Shown here: positions 20,880 through 28,119 of the stretch, one piece after another | Layout of the letters: each line of letters starts with the position of its first letter | How positions within the stretch are numbered: position 1 is the stretch's first letter | DNA from: Actinomycetes bacterium | Lineage (GTDB): Bacteria; Actinomycetota; Actinomycetes; Nanopelagicales; Nanopelagicaceae | Direction: 5' to 3' | Assembly: GCA_025360085.1 (NCBI GenBank) | Contig: JANYCW010000005.1 | Location: forward strand, 1 to 64,000 | DNA: 64,000 nucleotides | Program-made: the position numbers and the translations under genes | The notes under the pieces: generated by a model | Told to the model about the DNA's origin: nothing | The model's input: only the letters and a program-made list of their open reading frames with translations | Database searches by the model: none

Positions 20880-21421
20880 TCGCTGTTCACTCGCTCAATT
20901 AGCTTAGAAAGCGAGGCATAAGTGACCTGACCTGATATCCGCCCTGCAACTCTTCCAGTTCTATCGATTACTACCGTTGAAGGAATTGCATTTGCAGGCA
21001 GTGATCCCTTGAAACCAATTAATAGTGAGTCATCAATCAGCGTCGGATAAGGAATCGCAAATCTGCGTTGGAAAGCTTCAGCAGTCGCAAGATTGTCACG
21101 AGTCAGAATTCCAATAAATACTACTTCACTATATTTCTTAGAAAGCGAAATTAGAGTAGGTATTTCAGCGCGGCATGGTGCGCACCATGATGCCCAAACA
21201 TTTACAACCGTAACCTTTCCACTCTCATGCAAATAATCTGTCCCAGAAAGCGTCATGCCTGCTAACGATGGAGCCTTAATACGTTCGGCCTTTTGAATAA
21301 AAGTGACTGAGCCATTACCTGAGATAAAACTCTTCTGCGCACTAGAAGAAGCTCCACCTGCACAACTACTCAAGATCACTGTAATCACAGCAATTCCTAC
21401 ATATTTGCGCGCCCTTGCCAT
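20876..21421 (-). CDS. TlpA/ResA-like thioredoxin lipoprotein
   Basis: Membrane-anchored thioredoxin that keeps apocytochrome c cysteines reduced for heme attachment. It has a lipoprotein signal with lipobox ILSSC (C20) followed by a Gly/Ser spacer, and a TlpA-type active site WASWCAPCRAEIPTL (C80, C83). The cis-Pro region is IPSTVVIDRTGRVAGRISG near residue 153. Length 181 aa. It begins directly after the phosphoglycerate-mutase-like gene and is coupled to ccdA, the actinobacterial order PGM-tlpA-ccdA-resB-ccsA. Confidence 0.93.
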   Translation of the reverse strand: MARARKYVGIAVITVILSSCAGGASSSAQKSFISGNGSVTFIQKAERIKAPSLAGMTLSGTDYLHESGKVTVVNVWASWCAPCRAEIPTLISLSKKYSEVVFIGILTRDNLATAEAFQRRFAIPYPTLIDDSLLIGFKGSLPANAIPSTVVIDRTGRVAGRISGQVTYASLSKLIERVNSE

Positions 21422-22044
21422 TACTTCTTACCTGGTAACAAATGTCTTACAGGCTCTGAGTAAGTAAGCCCGCTTATAAAATCTTCATCATCAAAATGAA
21501 CACTGGTGACAGATGCCAATGAACATTCACGTTTTCGAGGATCATGTATCAATCGGCGACTCTCGATTGCACTGCGTAAAATCCAAATTGGAAGTTGATG
21601 TGAAATGCAGATTGCATCTTTGCCTTGTGCCGCATCACGCGCCGAAAAAATGGCTCCAAACATGCGATTTATTTGTTCCTCATAAGGTTCGCCCCACGAG
21701 GGCCTCCATGGATTCCATAAATATTTCCAAGCGGATGGATGGCGTAAGACACCGTCACCAACACCGAAAGCTTTTCCTTCAAATATATTTGAAGCCTCAA
21801 TTAATCGTTCATCAGTTGTAATTGCAATATTGTGAGCAAGAGCAATCGGGGCAGCCGTTTCCTGTGCCCGCTGTAACGGAGATACATAAAGTGCGCCAAG
21901 GTCTATTGAGTTAGACCAATCACCAATGCTCAATGCCATCTCTCGACCTCTATCAGAGAGTCTCCATCCAGGCTGACGTCCATAAAGAATCTTGTCTGGA
22001 TTCTCGACTTCGCCGTGACGAATAACATGCACCGTAGAACTCAT
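21421..22044 (-). CDS. Histidine phosphatase (phosphoglycerate-mutase-like) family protein
   Basis: A 207-aa member of the histidine phosphatase superfamily. The catalytic RHGE motif is at residues 9-12 (VIRHGEVENP). The second arginine is in LYVSPLQRAQETA and the second histidine in CISHQLPIWIL. It is the first gene of the cytochrome c maturation operon, as in other actinobacteria, but its substrate is unknown. Glycolytic mutase activity is unlikely on family grounds. TATGCT plus a 6-nt spacer precedes the ATG, so it is probably translated from a leaderless mRNA. Confidence 0.9.
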   Translation of the reverse strand: MSSTVHVIRHGEVENPDKILYGRQPGWRLSDRGREMALSIGDWSNSIDLGALYVSPLQRAQETAAPIALAHNIAITTDERLIEASNIFEGKAFGVGDGVLRHPSAWKYLWNPWRPSWGEPYEEQINRMFGAIFSARDAAQGKDAICISHQLPIWILRSAIESRRLIHDPRKRECSLASVTSVHFDDEDFISGLTYSEPVRHLLPGKK

Positions 22045-22050
22045 TGGGCA

Positions 22051-22056
22051 AGCATA
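22051..22056 (-). promoter_or_regulatory. Candidate -10 element of the cytochrome c maturation operon
   Basis: Minus strand reads TATGCT, TGCCCA, ATG: the hexamer ends exactly 6 nt before the start at 22044. Confidence 0.5.
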
Positions 22057-22082
22057 AAGCGTCCCACAAGAGCCAAGTTCGT

Positions 22083-22088
22083 TAGGCT
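22083..22088 (+). promoter_or_regulatory. Candidate -10 element of the HAD phosphatase gene
   Basis: TAGGCT, AGTGAC, ATG: a 6-nt spacer to the start at 22095. No Shine-Dalgarno sequence is present. Confidence 0.5.
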
Positions 22089-22094
22089 AGTGAC

Positions 22095-22862
22095 ATGGCA
22101 CTCACGGCGAAAAGAGCAGCCTTTTTTGATGTCGATAACACGCTCATTCGTGGCTCAACGATCTATCTTCTGGGCCGTGGCATGTATCAGCGTGGCTATT
22201 TCACAAAGAAGGATATTTCGCGTTTCGTACTTGCCAATCTGAGATTTCGCTTAACGGGTAAGGAAAATAAGGAAGAGATTGCGCGTTTTCAGAAATCTGC
22301 AACTGACTTTATTGGTGGACATAGCGTAAAAGAAATCGAAGCAATTGCACAGGAAATTTATGATGAGTTTGTATCTCCGGCAATTTGGCAAGGCACGATA
22401 GAGATAGCTAAGAAACATCTTTCAAATAATGAAGAGGTCTGGTTAGTGACTGCGGCACCTGAAGATATGGCCGTGCTCATTGCCAATCGTTTAGGTTTTA
22501 CCGGAGCTCTTGGAAGTAGAGCCGAGATTAAGGATGGTGCGTACACCGGTGCAATTTCTGGAGCTTTATTACATGGCAAAGAAAAAGTAAGAGCAGTTAC
22601 TGAATTAGCCCTTCGTTCTGGATTAAATCTTGAGGACTGCTTTGCTTATTCTGATAGCCATAATGATCTTCCTCTTCTTCAATGCGTTGGGCACCCGTCT
22701 GCCATTAACCCAGATGCCATTTTAGGGCTTCGCGCAATGGCCGAAGGTTGGCCAATTCATGATTTTCGTAGGGCTCGCTTTATAGGTCGAGCGATATCTC
22801 CCATTGTTGTGCGTTTGGCAGCGTTAGCAACATGGCTTACTCCGCGTCGGAAGCCTCGTTGA
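22095..22862 (+). CDS. HAD-superfamily (IB) hydrolase, SerB-like
   Basis: A 255-aa phosphatase of HAD subfamily IB. Motif I is FFDVDNTLIRGST (residues 10-22; nucleophile and acid Asp), motif II Thr is in VWLVTAAPEDMA, the motif III Lys is near LLHGKEKVRA, and motif IV is AYSDSHNDLPLL. This family includes phosphoserine phosphatase and the CicA-like lipid or lyso-phosphate phosphatases. The basic, mildly hydrophobic C-terminus (ISPIVVRLAALATWLTPRRK) suggests membrane contact and makes phosphoserine less certain as substrate. Confidence 0.87.
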   Translation: MALTAKRAAFFDVDNTLIRGSTIYLLGRGMYQRGYFTKKDISRFVLANLRFRLTGKENKEEIARFQKSATDFIGGHSVKEIEAIAQEIYDEFVSPAIWQGTIEIAKKHLSNNEEVWLVTAAPEDMAVLIANRLGFTGALGSRAEIKDGAYTGAISGALLHGKEKVRAVTELALRSGLNLEDCFAYSDSHNDLPLLQCVGHPSAINPDAILGLRAMAEGWPIHDFRRARFIGRAISPIVVRLAALATWLTPRRKPR

Positions 22863-22902
22863 TTACGCAATAAGTACCAAAGCCCAGTAATGTTAGCAAG
22901 TT

Positions 22903-25098
22903 ATGGAAATACGATCCTTCTCCGACTACTTACGTAGTGTTGATGACGCTGCATTCTTAAATCTTTTTTCTTCGCGTCCTGATCTTGTGATTCCGGTTCC
23001 CCCAGATATCGCTTCACTTGCGGTTCGTGCGTGTTCGCCGCCAAGTCTTGCGCGTGCGATTGATTCACTTAATAAATGGCAGTTTCAAGTACTTGAAGCT
23101 GCCTGCGTGCTCAATGAACCTTTCACTGCAAAAAGACTGATAGCTATTACCGATAAGGCCGCAGATGGCGCACTCACTCATTTAATTTCGATTGGACTTG
23201 TTTATCCATCAGAGGATGGAATGCGACTTCCAACGCCACTTCGGGACGTGTTGGGAAGTGAACCTGCTGGACTTGGGCCAGAATCCCTAGCCAAACTCAC
23301 ACTCACAGAGTTAGAGAACGCCCCGACCGATGCCAAGAAAGTATTAGAGCGCTTGATTTGGGGACCACCAAGGGGAAGCGTTGGTGATATCAAGAACCCT
23401 GGATCCGGAGTTGCCTGGTTACTCGAGCGAAAGTTTTTAGTTCCACTCGATCAACGCACCGTGATTTTGCCGCGCGAAGTCGGTCTTTTTCTGCGCGGTG
23501 GGAAAACACACAGAGAGAGTTTTACCAATCCTCCTGAGCTCATTGGAGTGAAGCGAGAAATACGTCAAATTAATCTGGCCGCGATCGCAAATATTTCAAC
23601 TGTGCTGCGCTGGATTGAAGAGTTATTGAATTTCTGGGCTGAAGAACCTGCCGATGCACTTCGAGCAGGCGGACTAGGTGTTCGTGACTTGAAAATTCTT
23701 GCGACTCACCTTGGTGTTGATGAAGCGTGCGCAGCATTCATTACTGAACTTGCATATTTGACTTCACTTATAAGTATTGATGCCAATGATCGCATCATGC
23801 CAAGTAATAAATTCGACGTCTGGTTAATGCAAACTCCTGCCGATCGCTGGCAAGTTTTAACCTCCGCATGGTTAACGACTTCACGTGTCAGTGGCCTAGT
23901 CGGTCGAGCAGATACTCGAAATGTTGCAGCTTTAGGTCCCGAACTTGACCGTGTTAATGCCGCACGCGTTCGGGCTTTGACGCTTTCAATTCTCAATGAG
24001 AATCCCGAATTGGCACCAAATATTAAATCCTTCATCGAATTTCTAACTTGGCGTGCGCCGGTTCGTCGAAACTCGTTACTTCAAGACGAGTTAGCCACAT
24101 GGACTCTGCGCGAAGCTGAATGGTTGGGATTAACAGGTCAAGGCGCATTCTCCAAATATGGCATCGATTTTCTATCGGGGGGTGATTTAAATTTAATTAA
24201 TAGCGACCTCCCTAAGACCGTTGACCATATTCTTATTCAAAGTGATAACACTGCCATTGCCCCAGGACCTCTCGAACATGAAATTTCGCAGCAGTTAGCA
24301 ATAATGGCTGAAATTGAAAGCAGGGGTGGCGCAACCGTCTACCGCTTTAGTGAGGCGACAATCCGTCGAGCCCTTGATCACGGCAAAACTGGTGACGAGA
24401 TTCGAGCATTTCTACTTAAAACATCTAAAACTCCAATGCCACAACCCCTTGATTATTTAATTTCAGATGTCGCAAAAAAGCATGGCAAGTTACGCATAGG
24501 AAATACCGCTTCGTTCATTCGCTGTGAAGATACCTCGCTCATCACTCAGATTATGAATGATAAAAAATTAGAGGTTCTTTCACTTCGGCGCATAGCACCT
24601 GAAGTCGTTATCTGCGAGCGCGAAGCTACAGATGCAATGCGTATATTGCGCGATGCTGGATATCTTCCCGCAGCTGAATCACAACATGGAATGCTGTTAA
24701 GTGGCCCTCAATCAAAGCGCGCACAAACGAAACCGCGACCTCCGCGAATCATCGGCGAAATCGAAACCCCTGATGAAGATCAATTGAACTCGGCAATTCG
24801 CGCAATTCGTACTGGCGAAAAATCGCGCCATAAACAGACACATCTGCGACAAATCGCAAGTGAGGCCCTCGGCGCACTTCCTCGAAACTCTGCAAACGAA
24901 ACGATGGATTTAATTAATAGATTTATTCAAGAGGAGAAATCTCTCTCCATTGGATATGCCGATAACAATGGCGCTGTCACCCACAGAATTATCGATCCAA
25001 TCCGTGTGAGTGCTGGGGCGCTCATTGCCCGCGATCACGCGACGGGTGAAGTTCAATCCTTCCGAATTCCGCGCATCACCGGCGTAGCACCGCTATAG
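22903..25098 (+). CDS. XPB-associated protein with helicase-associated domain (Rv0862c-like)
   Basis: A 731-aa protein of the actinobacterial family usually encoded next to the XPB helicase (Rv0862c beside Rv0861c in M. tuberculosis). It has no Walker motifs. The N-terminal ~100 residues include FSDYLRSVDDAAFLNLFSSRPDL and resemble winged-helix-like repeats. The central part ends in the helicase-associated XPB/Ssl2-type region (ILIQSDNTAIAPGPL, then an ALDHGKTGDEI segment). The C-terminus (LSIGYADNNGAVTHRIIDPIRV) resembles a WYL-like fold. Its role in repair is inferred from the partnership only. The start is the first ATG; there is no strong ribosome site. Confidence 0.82.
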   Translation: MEIRSFSDYLRSVDDAAFLNLFSSRPDLVIPVPPDIASLAVRACSPPSLARAIDSLNKWQFQVLEAACVLNEPFTAKRLIAITDKAADGALTHLISIGLVYPSEDGMRLPTPLRDVLGSEPAGLGPESLAKLTLTELENAPTDAKKVLERLIWGPPRGSVGDIKNPGSGVAWLLERKFLVPLDQRTVILPREVGLFLRGGKTHRESFTNPPELIGVKREIRQINLAAIANISTVLRWIEELLNFWAEEPADALRAGGLGVRDLKILATHLGVDEACAAFITELAYLTSLISIDANDRIMPSNKFDVWLMQTPADRWQVLTSAWLTTSRVSGLVGRADTRNVAALGPELDRVNAARVRALTLSILNENPELAPNIKSFIEFLTWRAPVRRNSLLQDELATWTLREAEWLGLTGQGAFSKYGIDFLSGGDLNLINSDLPKTVDHILIQSDNTAIAPGPLEHEISQQLAIMAEIESRGGATVYRFSEATIRRALDHGKTGDEIRAFLLKTSKTPMPQPLDYLISDVAKKHGKLRIGNTASFIRCEDTSLITQIMNDKKLEVLSLRRIAPEVVICEREATDAMRILRDAGYLPAAESQHGMLLSGPQSKRAQTKPRPPRIIGEIETPDEDQLNSAIRAIRTGEKSRHKQTHLRQIASEALGALPRNSANETMDLINRFIQEEKSLSIGYADNNGAVTHRIIDPIRVSAGALIARDHATGEVQSFRIPRITGVAPL

Positions 25099-25101
25099 AC
25101 T
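25096..25101 (+). promoter_or_regulatory. Candidate -10 element of the M20 peptidase gene
   Basis: TAGACT (within CTATAGACT), then TTGCCT, then the ATG at 25108. The element overlaps the stop codon of the preceding gene. Confidence 0.5.
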
Positions 25102-25107
25102 TTGCCT

Positions 25108-26169
25108 ATGCTCTCAGAATTGGAAAAACTCGTGAGGTTGGAATCTCCAACGCAAGATCTAGATGCTTGCCGCGCTGTTATTGAACTTGCAAGTGAGATT
25201 GCGGGTGATGTTCTCGGTTCGCCTGCGCAGATTCTGGAAGTAAACGGACGCCCAGTTTTTTGGTGGGGCACGAAGACCCCCAAAGTTGTTCTTCTTGCAC
25301 ACTTAGATACCGTTTGGCCCATTGGTGGCTTCCAGCCGGTTTGGAAAGTTGAAGGCAATGCCGCCATTGGTCCTGGAGTATTTGATATGAAAGCCGGCTT
25401 TATACAGGCGCTTTTTGCTTTGCAAGGTATTGAAGGATCTGTCGCTTTAATCGCCACGAGCGATGAAGAGACCGGAAGTTCAACAAGTAAAGCCTTTATT
25501 AAAGAGATCTCCGCACAGGCAAAGGCGGTTCTAGTGCTCGAAGCGAGCCTAAATGGCAAAGTTAAAACTGGTCGCAAAGGCACCTCCATGTATCAAATTT
25601 CAATTCATGGGAAGGCATCGCACGCAGGACTTGAGCCAGAAAAAGGTGTTAATGCCACCGTTGAAATGGGACATGCGATTCTTGCGCTCGTTAACCTTGA
25701 AAACCAAGAGTCAGGTACGACGGTGGTTCCAACAATGGCGCGCGCAGGCAATACAACAAATACGGTTCCGGATTTAGCCGAGCTCGATGTTGATATCCGC
25801 TCTTATTCAATGGCTGAACTTCAACGCGTTGATGCTGCAATCCAAAATTTGCAACCGGTTAATTCAGAAGCACGCTACGTAATTTCTGGCGGGTTTAATC
25901 GACCGCCTCTCGAAACAACATCAACGATGGAACTTTACGAGCGTGCTGAACGAGTTGCTAAAAATTTAGGTATGCCGGCCCTTGGTCATGCCTCGGTTGG
26001 CGGAGCAAGTGATGGAAATTTTGCTGCTGCGGCTGGAGCAGCGGTACTAGATGGATTAGGCGCAGTCGGAGATGGCGCGCATGCGGCACACGAATGGGTC
26101 GACATCACAACTCTTAAAAGTCGAAGCGCACTTTTACATGCCTTGATTAAGGACATCCTTAATGACTGA
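25108..26169 (+). CDS. M20-family metallopeptidase (carboxypeptidase G2-like)
   Basis: Zinc peptidase or amidohydrolase of the M20/ArgE/CPG2 family, 353 aa from the ATG at 25108. Metal and catalytic residues are HLDTVW (His and catalytic Asp), GPGVFDMKAGF (bridging Asp), SDEETGS (catalytic and metal Glu), and the late His in GDGAHAAHEWVD. The dimerisation domain lies around residues 165-270 (HGKASHAGLEPEKGVNA). The track start, TTG 25102, lies within the probable promoter, so ATG is preferred. It sits between the two XPB-pair genes and overlaps the XPB start by 8 bp. Substrate unknown. Confidence 0.88.
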   Translation: MLSELEKLVRLESPTQDLDACRAVIELASEIAGDVLGSPAQILEVNGRPVFWWGTKTPKVVLLAHLDTVWPIGGFQPVWKVEGNAAIGPGVFDMKAGFIQALFALQGIEGSVALIATSDEETGSSTSKAFIKEISAQAKAVLVLEASLNGKVKTGRKGTSMYQISIHGKASHAGLEPEKGVNATVEMGHAILALVNLENQESGTTVVPTMARAGNTTNTVPDLAELDVDIRSYSMAELQRVDAAIQNLQPVNSEARYVISGGFNRPPLETTSTMELYERAERVAKNLGMPALGHASVGGASDGNFAAAAGAAVLDGLGAVGDGAHAAHEWVDITTLKSRSALLHALIKDILND

Positions 26170-27811
26170 TGGACCATTAATCGTTCAAAGCGATAAAACT
26201 CTCCTTTTGGATATTGACCATCCGCTTTCTACTGAGTGCCGCCGTGCAATAGCGCCATTCGCCGAACTCGAACGTTCGCCAGAGCACATCCACACATATC
26301 GATTGACGCCACTTGGACTTTGGAATGCGCGAGCTGCCGGCCATGATGCTGAACAAGTCATTGACACTCTCATTAAATATTCGCGCTATTCAGTTCCGCA
26401 TTCAATTTTGATTGATGTTGCTGAAACGATGTCACGTTACGGTCGGTTGCGATTAGAAGCCGACCCTGTGCATGGTTTAATTCTGGTCACAACGGACACG
26501 GCGGTTTTAGAGGAAGTAATTAGGGCTCGCAAAATTGCCCCTCTCCTTGGTGCACGAATCGATGCCGAAACGATTGCGGTATTGCCAAGTCAACGCGGTC
26601 ACATTAAGCAATCACTTTTGCGCTTAGGTTGGCCTGCTGAAGATTTTGCAGGCTACGTCGATGGGCAGGCTCACCCTATTGAGTTAGTCCAAAAGGACTG
26701 GCAAATCCGCCCTTATCAAGAGTTAGCGGCAGAGGGATTTTGGCACGGAGGATCAGGTGTTGTAGTCCTTCCATGTGGCGCCGGCAAGACAATCGTTGGT
26801 GCTGCAGCCATGGCGCACGCCAAGGCGACAACATTAATTTTGGTCACAAATACCATCGCGGCTCGTCAATGGCGTGAAGAGTTGTTAAAGCGCACAACCC
26901 TCAATGAGGATGAGATTGGTGAGTACTCGGGGGCTAAAAAAGAGATTCGTCCCGTCACCATTGCCACCTATCAAGTGATGACCAAAAAGAAAAATGGTGT
27001 GTATGCGCATTTAGATCTTTTTGACACTCATGACTGGGGCTTGATTATCTACGACGAAGTTCACTTGTTGCCTGCGCCAATCTTTCGCTTTACGGCAGAT
27101 ATTCAATCTCGTCGTCGTTTAGGCCTGACTGCGACCTTGGTTCGTGAAGATGGCATGGAAGGTGAGGTTTTTTCGCTCATCGGGCCAAAGCGTTATGACG
27201 TTCCTTGGAAAGAGATTGAAGCTCAAGGTTATATCGCTCCTGCAGAATGCATTGAAGTTCGAGTTAATTTAACAGAGGGTGAGCGGCTGTTGTATGCAAC
27301 GGCAGAGCCAGAAAATCGCTACAGAACATGCGCAACAACTCGCACTAAGCGCAATGTTGTTGAAACTCTAGTCAAGAAACATGCTGGAGAGCAGATATTA
27401 GTCATTGGCCAGTACATCACTCAATTGGATGAGCTCGCCGAAGTTCTCGGAGTTCCGCTGATTAAAGGTGACACACCTATAAAAGAGCGCGAGATTCTCT
27501 TTAACAAATTTAGAACCGGGGAAATAACCTGCTTAGTAGTTTCGAAAGTCGCTAACTTTTCCATTGATTTACCTGACGCAACAATTGCAATACAAGTATC
27601 TGGAGCATTTGGAAGTCGACAAGAAGAAGCCCAACGATTGGGAAGAATTCTTAGGCCAAAATCGGACGGTCGAAGTGCAAAGTTTTATTCTGTCATTTCT
27701 CGAGATACAATTGACCAAGATTTTGCTCAAAATCGTCAACGCTTCTTAGCTGAGCAAGGCTATTCGTACAAGATTATTGACGCTGACGATGTCTATCTAG
27801 ACAAGATTTAA
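26162..27811 (+). CDS. XPB-type DNA helicase (superfamily 2)
   Basis: Bacterial XPB homologue (ERCC3 class; Rv0861c-like), 549 aa. It has an N-terminal damage-recognition-like domain (residues 1-180), Walker A LPCGAGKTIVG near 203, motif II DEVH near 296 in a YDEVHLLPAPIF block, and motif III GLTATLVREDG. Motif VI is EEAQRLGRILRPKSDG near 488. XPB unwinds DNA 3' to 5' and is linked to repair and transcription in other organisms; a repair role here is inferred. The last 38 bp overlap the convergent glutaredoxin-like gene. Confidence 0.93.
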   Translation: MTDGPLIVQSDKTLLLDIDHPLSTECRRAIAPFAELERSPEHIHTYRLTPLGLWNARAAGHDAEQVIDTLIKYSRYSVPHSILIDVAETMSRYGRLRLEADPVHGLILVTTDTAVLEEVIRARKIAPLLGARIDAETIAVLPSQRGHIKQSLLRLGWPAEDFAGYVDGQAHPIELVQKDWQIRPYQELAAEGFWHGGSGVVVLPCGAGKTIVGAAAMAHAKATTLILVTNTIAARQWREELLKRTTLNEDEIGEYSGAKKEIRPVTIATYQVMTKKKNGVYAHLDLFDTHDWGLIIYDEVHLLPAPIFRFTADIQSRRRLGLTATLVREDGMEGEVFSLIGPKRYDVPWKEIEAQGYIAPAECIEVRVNLTEGERLLYATAEPENRYRTCATTRTKRNVVETLVKKHAGEQILVIGQYITQLDELAEVLGVPLIKGDTPIKEREILFNKFRTGEITCLVVSKVANFSIDLPDATIAIQVSGAFGSRQEEAQRLGRILRPKSDGRSAKFYSVISRDTIDQDFAQNRQRFLAEQGYSYKIIDADDVYLDKI

Positions 27812-28025
27812 AACGTTCGGGGTCTACTCGCCAAAATCCATGGTGTTCGCCATCAATGTGTATAACAGGGACTTGATCGCTATATAGCTTCTCTAGCTTC
27901 TCATCGCCCTCTATAAATATCTTCTCGATATCAAAATTTAATTCATTGCGCAACGACTCAAGAACTTCAATGGCTTCATCGCAAAGATGGCAACCATGAC
28001 GACTATAAACCGTAATAACTGTCAA
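27774..28025 (-). CDS. Glutaredoxin-like protein (DUF836 type)
   Basis: An 83-aa thioredoxin-fold protein with a redox-type motif CHLC at the start of helix 1 (YSRHGCHLCDEAIEVL) and the cis-Pro segment DQVPVIHIDGEHHGFWRVD. This matches the short DUF836 glutaredoxin-like family common in actinobacteria; the partner and substrate are unknown. The only available start is TTG at 28025, with GGGG 7 nt upstream, so the N-terminus is less certain. Its last 38 bp overlap the end of the XPB gene in antisense; both reading frames look genuine. Confidence 0.85.
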   Translation of the reverse strand: MTVITVYSRHGCHLCDEAIEVLESLRNELNFDIEKIFIEGDEKLEKLYSDQVPVIHIDGEHHGFWRVDPERFKSCLDRHRQRQ

Positions 28026-28105
28026 CTCACTACCCCAACCCTGTCAATTTGCTTAGAAAATTCCATTTCTCACGCCCTGGTCATGAGGGAATCATCTCAC
28101 CTTGG

Positions 28106-28111
28106 TAGTGT
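28106..28111 (+). promoter_or_regulatory. Candidate -10 element of the secreted metalloprotease gene
   Basis: TAGTGT, then 8 nt, then the ATG at 28120. The spacer matches the 8-nt version seen upstream of the gene at 32526. Confidence 0.4.
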
Positions 28112-28119
28112 TTGCGCTT

